In this document: positions 45,865 to 56,686 of the stretch, piece by piece
How the letters are laid out: every line of letters starts with the position of its first letter
How positions within the stretch are numbered: the stretch's first letter is position 1
Assembly: GCA_949130485.1 (NCBI GenBank)
Contig: OX422184.1
Location: forward strand, 25,279,674 to 25,343,673
Direction: 5' to 3'
DNA: 64,000 nucleotides
Source: Agelas oroides
Taxonomy: Eukaryota; Porifera; Demospongiae; Agelasida; Agelasidae
Made by a program: the position numbers and the translations under genes
Notes under the pieces: model-generated
The model's database searches: none
Seen by the model: only the letters and a program-made list of their open reading frames with translations
Told to the model about the DNA's origin: nothing

Positions 45865-47472
45865 AAAGCCATAGACCTGGTCAAGAAGGCCACAGATGCT
45901 GACAACGAGCAGAAGTATGAAGAGGCCTTGCAATTGTACAACTGTGCCATTGATTACTTCTTACACGCACTGAAATGTGAGTACTGCTAACTGCTTTACC
46001 AGGTCCACATACACCGAATCTTTTCCTTTCCAATATACCCTCTCACATAACAAGATGAGGCCCATGGTGAGCGCTCAAAAGACAGAATTCGCTCAAAGTG
46101 TGGTCAATACCTGGAGAGAGTAGAGCAGCTGAAGAGGTTTGTTGCCAAGAAGAAGGTGTACTCCCACAGTTCCACTACAGCCAAGGAGAGAAAATTGTGA
46201 GCTGATAAATTACACTGGCTAGTATATCTAGTGATCGCCTCTCACTGTGCACATACATGTACATGCAGTAGGGATGGTAAGGACTTGGACTCTACTGAAG
46301 AGCCGAAAGACCAGCTGGAAGGTGCTATTGTGGCAGAGAAACCCAACATACACTGGGATGACATTGCAGGGCTCACTCTCGCCAAGCAATCTCTGAAGGA
46401 GGAAGTGATCTTCCCAGTTAGGTTCCATCACCTCTTCACTTGTAAGTGTGGGTGAGGAGGAAGTGTTGGAAGTGTTGGAAGTATTTGTGGAGGGAGTGTG
46501 GGGGAGTAAGGGTGGATGGCAGATGACTATTTATGTTTGACACTTCTTTACAGGCAAGAGGAAGCCACTGAGAGGAATTTTACTTTATGGTGTAAGTGTC
46601 TACCAGGATGACTTGACTTATATTCGTTATAGGTTATAAACAGCATCCCTCTCTCCCCTTCCCTCCAGCCCCGTGGGACGGGAAAGTCCTCTCTAGTAAA
46701 GGCAGTGGCGACTGAAGCCAATTGTACATTCTTCACCCTCTCCTGTTTAGACCTGGTCAATACGCAGTGGCTGGGAAAAGGGAGAGGGGAAAGGCTGATG
46801 AAGAACATGTTTGAACTTGCCAGAGCTAGAAAACCTGCAATCATTTTCATTGATGAGTTTGACTATCTCAGCAGCTCAATACAATACAATGCAACACAGC
46901 GCATTAAAGTTGAATTTCTTATGCAGATGCGAGGTGCAGACAATGATGGCATCCACGTGCTGGGAGCAACCAACATTCCCTGGGAGCTTGATGCTGCCGT
47001 CAGGAGAAGCTTCGAGAAGAGAATCTACATTCCTCTCCCTGAAGAGAATGCAAGAAGACAAATGTTTGAGATACATACAGGTAACACACCCACACTCTTA
47101 TCACCACATGATTTTGGTACTCTAGCCCAGAAAACAGACGGCTACTCTGGAGCCAACATTGGCATTGTGGTGCGAGAGGCCTTGATGATGCCTTTACGCA
47201 AGATACAAATGGCCTGTTACTTCAAGAAAGTGAGCGGCCCTTCTCCTAATGACCCTAGTGTGACTGTTGAAGACCTATTGACCCCCTGTGGTCCACGTGA
47301 ACCTGGAGCAATGGAGATGATATGGATGGAAGTACCTGGGGACAAGGTGCTGGAGCCGAAGGTTACACTGTCCGACTTTATCAAGTCCTTGCAAATTACA
47401 CAACCAACAGTCAATGCTGCAGATCTCAAACACTTTGAGGAGTTCACATGCAACTTTGGAATAGCGGGATGA
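45865..47472 (+). CDS. VPS4: VPS4-like AAA ATPase, copy 1
   Basis: Five exons: 45865-45976, 46055-46196, 46269-46441, 46554-46591, 46669-47472, all phase-consistent, 422 residues from the MIT domain onward. VPS4 is the ATPase that disassembles ESCRT-III. MIT domain: [16 protein letters not shown] ... [18 protein letters not shown] core: Walker A YGPRGTGKS (usual PPG is PRG), Walker B IIFIDEFD, sensor-1 [17 protein letters not shown] where VPS4 usually has three arginines, then [16 protein letters not shown] and the C-terminal helix. Pore loop 1 reads [12 protein letters not shown], keeping WLG with an insertion. FTCKRK replaces the usual FTGKR because the donor base differs. The first residues (human-type MTTSTLQ) were not found as a short exon; see the repeat ORF at 44194-44745. 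Confidence 0.88.
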
Positions 47473-47945
47473 GTATTTATTTCGAACTAATCATTATTGT
47501 TACAAATGGGCTCTGAAATTAATTTCATTGTTGTACATGCATACATGCACTAGGTTATATAGTTAATACACTGTGTGTATCTCATGTGTACGCCTTAGTA
47601 AAATGGTTGTGAAAACAAGTTATGTATGAATTACACCCGCTATAATCCATGGAGGAATACATGGTGAGTGCCAGGACTTAAGTGGTAAAGCTCTGTGACA
47701 ACATAATCATTACAACTGTAGTATGTGTCATTAACCCACTCACTTTTAGGCCTGTGCCAAATATGCTGACGGTACTTCCTGGCATTGAGCATATTTTTAG
47801 GTGAATAGTTGTGGGTTACTGTTGCAAACCACAAATACTTAGACAGTATCCTGTTGAGTTAATATTAATGCCTACAAGAAAACGAGCCCAAGAATTAAAC
47901 TGTGTCTATGGATATACACCGTCTATCCTCTGCTCCAAGGCCAGA

Positions 47946-48012
47946 GCTCCAGTGGCTCAGTTGGTAAGAACATTCAGAACACTCAGATTTGAATTCTCAA
48001 TCTGACTCTTTT
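47946..48012 (+). ncRNA. tRNA-like / SINE-head sequence, copy 1
   Basis: Contains an A-box-like TGGCTCAGTTGGTAAGA and a B-box-like GATTTGAATTCTC at tRNA-like spacing, but no convincing cloverleaf or intact acceptor stem. The partner copy is at 58886-58945. Best read as a tRNA-derived SINE remnant. Confidence 0.35.
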
Positions 48013-48451
48013 CTCAGATTACAAGCCTCCAGGAACTATTTCCTAGTCACGCATTTGTATAATGATTCATGCACTCACTGCACTATGTGAGCAATCACTG
48101 AAATGGTCTAGTATTTTGTAACCAACTGGGTAAATTGTGGCCAGTATAGCAATTGGCCCCAGCACGTCTACCTACAATAAGTCTGGCAACCAATATCAAA
48201 ATTGGCAGCGTTTGGGTTAGTACAGTCCAGTCAAGTTCTAAGCCCTCCAATTCTGCTGACAATTTAGTGTATGGCACAGTCATCATACCCAAGCTCCCGA
48301 GAAAGGCTTATATATCCACTGTTGGCACACGTGCAGACACCCCATTTTGCCTGGCCCAGGCCTATGATTGGTCAGTCTGTTATATGCTGTTACCTTAAAT
48401 GAGAGTTTAAGGAGAATCGGGATACAGAAAACATGACTAATCAATTAATGT

Positions 48452-49049
48452 TTAACCCCTTTGACACGTAAGTACCATGTCAGTAAAGAAAGCTGTATCA
48501 GTCACATTGGGCCATGTGTTCGCGTTCTCCATCTGCTGCAATACTGGCACTGTGATAGCAGGTAAAGCTGTTTCTGGAGGTGCTTTGAATAGCCATTTTG
48601 AAGCCTCTGGACATGGAATGAAAACAAAGTAGTTGGCTGTAGATACACCGTCTATAGATATACTACTTTGCATGCCCTGCACTACGGGAATTTGTAAAAA
48701 CGATGGTTTAGACTGCAGAAACACAACATAAGTACCAGGCAAAGTGGAATTTGAGCTTGTGAACAGTAAACCTGTGCCAAAAGAGAGATCTTGTGACATT
48801 AAGTTGTAGTCTTGCTGGACTTTGTTGCGTACACAAAATTACATAAGGCCACCTGTATTTCTGTTTCTGCTCTTCTCTTCGGGACCATTTCATGAATGCC
48901 ATTATGTACCGAGAGTACGCGCCTCCAAATATATTAACCATTTGATGCTGCAATGTCAGCTGTACTGTGCGGCTTATATGTCCATGCATGGTATTATGGT
49001 GAGGCCTCTGCTGATTCACTAGTTCCAGAGGATAGACGAGGTATTGCAT
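48452..49049 (-). other. Highly conserved island with two overlapping minus-strand ORFs, copy 1
   Basis: Two minus-strand open frames overlap out of phase. One (48708-49049, 113 codons) starts MQYLVYPLELVNQQRPHH; the other (48452-48799, 115 codons) starts MSQDLSFGTGLLFTSSNS. A plus-strand frame of 66 codons also lies inside. The same pair recurs at 59440-60037 with one amino-acid difference that I can see. Composition is protein-like (PGTYVVFLQSKPSF, FIPCPEASKWLFK), but I recognise no family and no splice join that fuses them is certain. It could be a conserved gene or a recently converted segment. Confidence 0.35.
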
Positions 49050-49192
49050 TGCTTGTGTACTGATAATTACAAAGCTTTGCTGTATAAAAACTGCATTGTG
49101 TTAGTCTCATGACCAGACCCAGTTTGTAAAAATTGAGAAGGGGGTCTGGGCACAAGCCTGCCTAGAAATGTGTTGAGTGGGTGTCTATTTAG

Positions 49193-50641
49193 CATGATAT
49201 GTATACCCCCAGGATGTAATAACTACTGTTGTACCCGTCAAAAATATGTGGACCCGGCTAACAGTAGAGTACATGACTTTTGTGGCAGAAAACATACTTT
49301 TGAGGCACAGAAATGAGGTAGCTACATATTTTGTTTTTGCTTTAAAAATTGTTAATGCATTTCTGATAGTTCCCACAGTGAAAGCAATCCCAGTAATGCA
49401 CAAAAGAGTCTGGAAACAAGACTAAATCTAAACAGCTCTCTGATAAAATAACACACTTTAATGCTTTTCTTTGCAGCAGCAGCATAATAAAGTTAATTGA
49501 ATATTACTGAGAGTTATATGGCACTTATTCTACAATGTTTTCTCAGGTGCAGTTTGGGACATGGTGCATGCTTGGTTGCTAAGCCAATGAATTTGTGCAC
49601 CTAGTTTACTAATTTTTACTATAAAAGAGTATCTTTTTTGGCTGGTCTGAATAAAATTCACAGCCCAAGTCTGATGGAGCATGGACAACACATACAAAAC
49701 TGTTGTTCAGCTGTAAGCAGTTCAAAATATTGATACATATGACAGCTTACACTTAAGACAATAGATCTTGGACTATCATGGTAGTTGGCAAAATGTTATA
49801 GTTGCATGAAAAACATTATCAGAGTGTGATCAAAATGTTGCAAATATAAGTATTACCCTCAAACTCTTGCGATGATGCTGTTTTGTTGCTTAATATGACT
49901 AATGAATGATAGATTTTGAACTATCATTAGTTGACAAAATTAAATCAGAATCAAGCTAGTATTTTCTAAAACTGGAGTTGCACATTGTGTGTGATCATGT
50001 TACGGTAGAATTTTAAGTACATTCACTTTCAATGTCATTGTTTTAAGTACATTCACCTTCAATGTCATTATTTTAAGTACATTCACCTTCAATGTCATTG
50101 TTTTATCTCTCCAGGAATAGTTAGCAGTGCCAACATTAGGGAAGCTAGCTCACAGGAATTTGCTGAAGTCATTAAGAAGTTCCAACAGGCATGGGCATGG
50201 GAAAAGAGAACTTGCCCACCCTTGAATTTCATTTTTAAATAGACAATTGGAGCAGAGATGGCGGGCCTACCAGATTTGTGGGATAAGCAGAATAGGAATG
50301 GATCGGCGATGTATACAAAAGAACATCAGTTTCCAGCAATTTGGTCATGGATTCTACATTGCTCCGAATTCTTCCAAATGTCATGATTACACGCAGGGGG
50401 GGGGGGGTATGGCTATCGAGCCATGTTCCTATGTGATGTGTGTCCAGGGAGAAAGTATTATAAGAAACGAGATGATGAGAAACTGCAATGCCCCCCTCAG
50501 GAGTTTGATAGTATTCATGGCCAGAGTGGATCAGGCTCCGCACTGAATTACGATGAAGTTGTTATTTATAATCCAGACTCTATTTTGCCACGCTATATAC
50601 TTGTGTACCAGAAAGATGGAACACATAAGATTGCACAGTAA
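49193..50641 (+). pseudogene. PARP-type ADP-ribosyltransferase with zinc module, decayed copy
   Basis: Exon 49193-49317 encodes IPPGCNNYCCTRQKYVD then SRVHDFCGRKH, a zinc module of the CxPGC...FC type, but an in-frame TGA precedes its donor. Exon 50115-50641 encodes the catalytic domain: ANIREASSQEFAEVIKKF, FGHGFYIAPNSSKCHDY, NYDEVVIYNPDSILPRY. Compared with 61049-61628 it has lost about 10 bp near 50239 (creating a TAG) and about 51 bp after 50279. It also has a run of G at 50397-50408 that shifts the frame. The HGT-type histidine motif of PARP active sites was not found. Inactive as read, unless the G run is an assembly error combined with others. Confidence 0.7.
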
Positions 50642-50660
50642 AGTGAGTATAGCATTGTTT

Positions 50661-50750
50661 TAGCCTCGTTCCCAGGCCCTCGCACAGCTTCCCGTCGCTT
50701 GCAGTACGGTAAGCGACGGGAAGCTGTGCGAGGGCCTGGGAACGAGGCTA
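50661..50750. mobile_element. 90-bp perfect-palindrome MITE with 9-bp duplication
   Basis: Forty-base arms 50661-50700 and 50711-50750 are exact reverse complements (ends TAGCCTCGTTCCCAGG) around a 10-bp loop. GCATTGTTT is duplicated at 50652-50660 and 50751-50759. The paralogous site at about 42208-42223 is uninterrupted, giving a clean empty-site comparison. Confidence 0.95.
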
Positions 50751-50814
50751 GCATTGTTTAGAGTTTATATATGTTCATTGTAACACACTCCTTAATTAAT
50801 TAATTATACTCTAT

Positions 50815-51197
50815 AAAAGGAATTGTCATTTCAACAAGCCATCTGAGTTTCAGGTGAGTGAACATATTGCATACATGGACAGTTAATTTTGTGAACAGAT
50901 TGGTTAAGAATCCAAAAACACATTACAACAATCAGCTTTTCCTCCAAGCCTATCATTCACCCATCCATATCACAAGCAAGTAGTCTGGCATTTGTGATGC
51001 AGATGAGTAAGCATTCTTGACTACTTGCTTGTGATGCAAATGGGTAAAGGTTAGGCTTCAAGGAAAAGGTGATTGATGTCATGTGTTTTGGAATCTTAAC
51101 CAATCTGTTCACAGAATTAACTGTCCAAGCATATAATATGTTTACTCACCTGAAACTCAGCTAATGGCTGGCTGAAGTGCATGACAATTTCCTTTTT
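50815..51197. repeat. Fold-back element, copy 2
   Basis: Counterpart of 42273-42660 with the same ~150-bp arms and inner GAGTTTCAGG/CCTGAAACTC pair; differs by small indels. Part of the duplicated block 50600-51490, which matches 42140-42960. Confidence 0.7.
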
Positions 51198-51490
51198 ACA
51201 GATATATAGTTTGTAAGTTAATGTATAGTGGTTGATTCTTCTTATGCTTTTACTGGTACTCTTATTGTACCCCCACTGTAGTGTAACGAATCTAGAGTAT
51301 TGAAGTGGCTAGCTACCGACTGGCCAAACTCAACAACAGCCTGAATAGAGAACTCAACAATGGTACAACTCAGACAATGCAGGATTGTTCTAAAAGACAA
51401 TGTGTCCATATAGAGCACGCTGCTACACAAATGATGAATAACACATAATATGCATGTATAATGATATACCACATCTCTCCTCTCAAGTTA

Positions 51491-51825
51491 GTTTCAGGGT
51501 TCATTGAACAAGTAGGTAGTATGATTAAAGGAATTCCAAAACACAATTATCATCCATCAACCCTCACAATTCCATCACGTTTTAAAGAGCTAGCACAGAC
51601 ACTTGTCAGCAGGCCAACCTATATCAGTTCATCGGCATCCATATGCTGGCAATTATCCAGTTCAGAACTGGATAATAGCCAGCAGATGATGCATATAAAC
51701 TTATATATTGGCTAGCAGACAAGTGTCTCTGCTAGCTCTTTGAAGCTTGATGGATTGTGAGGGGGTTGATTGATGATAATTGTGTTTTTGATTTCTTTAA
51801 TCACCTGTTCAATGAACTCTGAAAC
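51491..51825. mobile_element. Fold-back element of ~335 bp interrupting the duplication
   Basis: Arms of roughly 150 bp: GTTTCAGGGTTCATTGAACA on the left and TGTTCAATGAACTCTGAAAC on the right, with an inner pair AGCTAGCACAGACACTTGTC / GACAAGTGTCTCTGCTAGCT. It sits where similarity to 42960 breaks off. Confidence 0.65.
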
Positions 51826-52337
51826 TGCAGTAACCTTCACTCATGGTCATTTTAACTAAGTAGTTTTTGAAGTGTGCAACCTCTCACTAATGACTCGTTT
51901 ACTCATTGCTCAGCCAACACAGACCCGCCTCAATATCCGTGCTAGAGGTTTTTGGAACCAAGACGCATTTTTCATTGTTAGGGTCTTAGCTACACCCAAA
52001 CACGCCAAGCAACTGCTCCATGATCACTACTGCTACATATCGTAAACACGAGAGTATACCCAATGAGTCCATGAAGTTGAGCACCGAGGTTTTACACTCC
52101 TTGCTCTTTCAACAACTGGTGGAATGGGCTGCAAATCTGCAACGTTCTACAAGAGACTGGCAAATGGAATTTCCAGGAAGGAGCAAAACTATACATGGGA
52201 TGGTCATCTACCATTTGCAATATCCTCTGCTCCACCATCCTGTGTATTTGTGGAAGCAGATCTTCTCGCCACGGTCCAAACCATGAACTGAACATCACTC
52301 TATCCACATCAGAGGATCGTGTTCCCTCTGCTGTGTA

Positions 52338-52414
52338 CAGTAAAACCTCTGAACAAAGGACACATTGGGGACGGGCCATTTGTCCCTTGTGTCCTTTGTT
52401 CGGAGGTCTTATTG
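52338..52414. mobile_element. Short pogo/Tigger-like MITE
   Basis: TIR CAGTAAAACCTCTGAACAAA at the left with an inverse at the right (TTTGTTCGGAGGTCTTATTG), flanked by TA (52336-52337, 52415-52416). CAGTxxAACCTC ends and TA duplication fit the pogo/Tigger group. Confidence 0.65.
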
Positions 52415-52439
52415 TATTGGAAAAGACAATCAACTAACA

Positions 52440-53510
52440 CTTCACAACTCATGGAAGGGGGCTTATATCACATTTTTATTGCCAAGTACATCCATTTCGT
52501 TTTGATGTATCAAGCAAAAAAAAAAAAAAAAAAAACAGGTATGGAGGGGTCTGGGGCCATGTCAACCATGTCCAACCTCCTCCGATTTTGTTCCATTCCT
52601 TCTCTATGTTAACATTTCATAGGTGTAGGATTATGTTTATAAGTGGGGGCGCTCAACTGAGTAGACCGTCTTAGGTATTAGCGGTGTATTTACACCAACG
52701 CAATGATGGGACTCTGAGAACGAGATATGCCTGTGTCTCGTTCCCAGGGTTTACATACAGTCTGGGAAAGAGTCCCTGGGGCAGGGCCTGACGCGTAATA
52801 TAGCACGCACAGGTTCGGCCAGACTCCCGCCGCAACACCAGCGATCGCGATAATTTACTGTCAAGAGCTCAACGCACTGCCTCCAGGCACATCTCTCATC
52901 AGTCCGGTCGATGGTGTGGACCTATCCACTTCTTCCTGTAAAAAGTGGGGGTGCTATAGCAACCCCAGCCCCCCCGGTTCCGACGCCCATGCATTTTGTT
53001 CCACGAGTATGACATAAGCTTATAAGAGTACTATAGACAGCGCTTATAATGGTCGTGGTGACCTTTGCATAAATTTCCTTCATGTAAGCAACTCATGGGA
53101 AGGAATTATGCAAGCCTTACCTTGAGTTTATACTCATTGGAAATGTGCGGGTGAAGCCCATAACCAAACATAACTCTAGCGTATGATGACGTCATTTTTA
53201 TCGCGGAGGGAGGAGGAAGAGCCAAACTGCGAAACAGGCAGAATCTCTCGCGTGTACTAAAAATAGAACACACCCTTGCACAAGGTCGCAGTCCCACGAT
53301 CTACGACCTCAAAACGCAGTGTTACCCTCGTAGTCAACAAGATGTGAACGCTCCAAGCTTACCTGGAAGTTCTACACAGGAACGGTTGTCGGCCCTTCCT
53401 GACGTGAGGAACTTTGTGTCGCGATGCTATCCACGCCTCACAGTCGAAGAGGACCGCTCAAACTCTTGAGCTTCTCCTTGAGTAACGCGCGCGGTCCTTA
53501 TCCAACCGAT
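52440..53510. other. Gene-free interval
   Basis: Holds an A19 tract at 52517-52535, a TGACGTCA palindrome at 53187-53194, and GC-richer sequence near 53390-53490. No exon supported. Confidence 0.35.
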
Positions 53511-53514
53511 ATAT

Positions 53515-53690
53515 AGGGTTGTGGGTGGTTGTAATTGTGGATACAGGTGATTGTGGTTAGCTGTTATTGGTGGTTATAATTGTGGATATAGGTGATTGTG
53601 GTTAGCTGTATATGGTTATTGGTGGTTACAATTATGGATATTGGTGGTTGTATGTGGTTATATATGGTTACTGGTGTTTTTTGGGGGGGG
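53515..53690. repeat. TGG-rich degenerate tandem repeat, copy 2
   Basis: Units such as TGGTGGTTATAATTGTGGAT and AGGTGATTGTGGTTAGCTGT recur two to three times. It corresponds to 43900-44040 upstream of the first repeat ORF. Confidence 0.65.
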
Positions 53691-53878
53691 GGTTCTGGTC
53701 ACTGTACAGTGTTTCGCCGAGGCAATGAAATCGTTCATTACAGTGTTAATTTGCGTATTCCAAGTTGTGAACCCTATATAGCTGCCGGTAGGCATTTATA
53801 TTAGTTCCATGATCGAAGTTGAACACTCTCAGTGCACTGGCTTCTGTTCTTCTGTAGCGAGTTCAATTTGTGGTCAAT

Positions 53879-54566
53879 GGGGTGTATTCAAAGTGCCGTC
53901 CGATCGCGTTCTAATGGTAATGAAAGTTCCGTCGTCCTGTGGCGTTCTTCGGTTGATTCGCCAGTCCAGAGAGGGAGCAGGTCAGGCACCTCCATGGAGG
54001 TGAATGGGGAAGGAGAGAAGCTGAGTTCTGCAGCGGAAAGGAGCACGTTGTCAGGCACTGCCGTGGAGGTGAATGGGGGTGGAGAGAAGCTGAGTCCTGC
54101 GGTGGAAAGGAGCACGTTGTCAGGCACTGCCATGGAGGTGAGTGGGGGAGGAGAGAAGCTGAGTTCTGCAGCGGAAAGGAGCACGTTTTCAGGCACTGTC
54201 ATGGAGGTGAATGGGGAAGGAGAGAAGCTGAGTTCTGCAGCAGGAAGGAGCATGTTGTCAGGCACTGGCGTGGAGGTGAATGGGGAAGGAGAGAAACTGA
54301 ATTCTGCAGTGGAAAGGAGCACGTTGTCAGGCACTGCCATGGAGGTGAATGGGGGAGGAGAGAAGCTGAGGCCTGCAGTGGAAAGGAGTATGTTGTCAGG
54401 CACTGCCGTGGAGGTGAATGGGGGAGGAAAGAAGTTGAGGCCTGAGGTGGAAAGGAGCACGTCAGGCACTGCTGTGGAGGTGAATGGGGGAGGAGAGAAG
54501 CTGGGTCCTGCAGTGGAAAGGTGCACATTGTCAGGCAGTGCCTTGGCGGTGAGTGGGGGAGGATAG
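53879..54566 (+). CDS. MGC-start protein or 5' exon built of 23-residue repeats, copy 2
   Basis: ATG 53879 begins MGCIQSAVRSRSNGNES, again fitting N-myristoylation (Gly2, Ser6) with Cys3. Nine units of 69 bp follow (one of 66), consensus GTAMEVNGGGEKLSSAAERS plus three residues, then TAG. Donor-like sites lie at 54000, 54069, 54138, 54207, 54276, 54345, 54414, 54480 and 54549; 54138 and 54549 are GTGAGT. All leave phase 0, compatible with VPS4 copy-2 exon 56687. The ORF is open upstream to 53832. Compared with copy 1 it has two extra units. Either a stand-alone repeat protein or an alternative VPS4 5' exon. Confidence 0.5.
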
Positions 54567-54589
54567 CTAGAAGCTGAGTCCTGCATGCA

Positions 54590-55226
54590 GAGGAAACATT
54601 AGAGTAGTCACAGTGTGTGAATTTGCTAGTTAAACTGGCCTTCTTCCATTGTGTCAAATACTCTGGGGAATAGGATAAGTTTGAAGTAGTCTTGTAACCA
54701 GCCTTTTATGCACCTGGAAGGGGGGAATGCAGCCGTGTAGTTTCCTCTCAAACTGTTTGGCAAGGATGAACTGACTGGCATTTATGATTGGTGCTGATAG
54801 CCACTCTTCCGATTCAAGGATTCGCTTCTCTGAAACAAGCAGGTTTAGATACTACTTTGTATTTCAACAACTTGTTTTAATATGTATAAGTTCCAGCATT
54901 TAAAGTATTTTAGTGATGTGGACATAGCAGTAGCCGCGATATCGATCGATAGCGTATGGGAAGAAATAATATATGTAAAGCGCGAAGAACGGAGAGCAAG
55001 CTAGTGTCATAGCGAGACGTTTATCCAACGAATTTCAACTTTAGACGAAGACCAAATAAGAACAGAACGCAAGAAAAAGGACGTTCGAATGGAAACAAGA
55101 GTGAAAGTTGACGGTTACAGAGCGCTAGAAGCTGTCTAACGAACCCGGAGCTGTTGCCAATGGTTCCAGAGGTTGGTTTTGAAGTCGCACGAGCTCCAGT
55201 CCGTCCAAGTCGGCTTTGTGCAGTTA
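54590..55226. other. Gene-free interval
   Basis: Non-coding sequence between the repeat ORF and a Harbinger-type MITE. Nothing further identified. Confidence 0.3.
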
Positions 55227-55597
55227 GGCCACTCCAAATGAGACTATAGTTTCCCGTCCTCCGCCCGCCCCCTCCGGAGTCTACCGCGCCATTTGACCAT
55301 TATGTCCATTATTAACTGCAGTGCCGTCCAACGTACTACGCGCGCACTAGTACGCAGTACAGTAGCAAACGTAGACTCGTGTAAAAGCATTGCGCCAAAG
55401 TTGCCAGATTCAGTGGAAAGATAGTAGTGTGAATGGGTTCGACAGCTCCAGGATGCGCACATTCCGACACAGTTAGATTTTATTTCGGACGAATTTATAA
55501 TGAGATTCATAGTAATGGTTAATGGTAATAGACCGCCCGCCCGCTTGTAAAATCACAGAAGTCAGGACGGGAAACTAAAGTCTCATTTGGAGTGGCC
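55227..55597. mobile_element. PIF/Harbinger-type MITE (TTA target duplication), second copy
   Basis: TIR GGCCACTCCAAATGAGACTA on the left with an inverse on the right that also covers the inner TTTCCCGTCCT. TTA is duplicated at 55224-55226 and 55598-55600. It shares the GGCCACTC start with 10845-11125. Confidence 0.75.
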
Positions 55598-56686
55598 TTA
55601 CCTCGTGACGTAGCGAAAAATATTAAAGTTATGTTATTACGTCAGTGGCATACATCACCTGATAATTTTTACCAGGGCTTCTCCGCGTTGTTCGTACTGC
55701 AAGCGACGATAGCTGTGGTGTAGGAGGCTACTTCCTCCACACTCCGCAATAAAAAATGACGTCATCACAGAGGCGGAGACAGCTACCAAGAAGTGGGGGG
55801 CTCATGTTCTAAATGTTAAGCTGTGGGGGTGTGCAAGCATGCCCCCCCCCCCCCCCCCCCCCCCCAATTACGGTGAAGCTCAGTGTTCCCAGACTTAGGG
55901 AATTTGATAGTAGTCTAGGGACTAGGGAAAGATTTTTCTAAAATGGCAAAATCTAGGGAAGTTGTACAGGATAAAATGCCACAGCTCTGAAATTGAGGAT
56001 GCTTGAAGTGCATCACTTTTCAATTTTTGTGCCCAAGTAATATGCATGTTGGATCAGGGAAAATCTAGGGAATCCAAATGAGTATCAAGGAAATCTAGGG
56101 AAATCTAGGGTTAAATATTGACCTTCGTAGGGAATTCATGACGTTGGAATCTGGGAACAGTGGTGAAGCTTACTCTAATTAATGCTACCTGAGTAAAAGG
56201 GTAGGGCCCGAGGTTGTGCATAATTAGACCGCATGAGAGCAAACTATACGCTTAGTCTCGTGGGGTCTGGGCGAGACTACTATACGCTGTCTTGAGAGAG
56301 CCGCGGACCAAACTAATCCTGGAAATGAGATGATATTGTATTTCTCTGTACAACTAGTAGAAAAATTGGGGGGGGGGGCTGAGCTCCCCCAATCCGAAAA
56401 GTGGGAGGGCCTAAGCCCCCCTGCCCCCCCTATATCTCCGCCCCTGCATCATGTGTTCTTGAGAAGACAATGCACTCTACCCTCATATTATAGGCAGCTC
56501 ACTGTTATTTCCTGTTCAGCCAAAAGTTGTGAGACGAGTCTCACAAGCCACACCACTGACAATATTTCAATACACACCAGTGTAGCTATGGCCACACAAG
56601 CTACATGTATAGCTACAAGTGTTTCTGCTGAACATGGTACAACCCCAACCTCCTCCCTTCCCTCCCACCTTCCCATTCCCCAATAG
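55598..56686. other. Gene-free interval before VPS4 copy 2
   Basis: Includes a TGACGTCA palindrome (55757-55764), a C tract at 55843-55865, and a degenerate direct repeat of AGGGAAATCTAGGG around 55900-56110. No exon supported. Confidence 0.35.

Larger units (their letters stand above)
47640..50641. repeat. Segmental duplication block, unit 1 (partner 58450-61628)
   Basis: Collinear similarity from the VPS4 3' flank through the PARP-type exons, with many indels in the flanks. Within it, roughly 48450-49170 is almost invariant against 59438-60158. Confidence 0.8.

Noticed and set aside
52020-52433. ORFs on both strands at 52.0-52.4 kb
   Set aside because: Similar open lengths on both strands and no recognised motif beyond a TYRKHE string; at most a degraded transposon piece.
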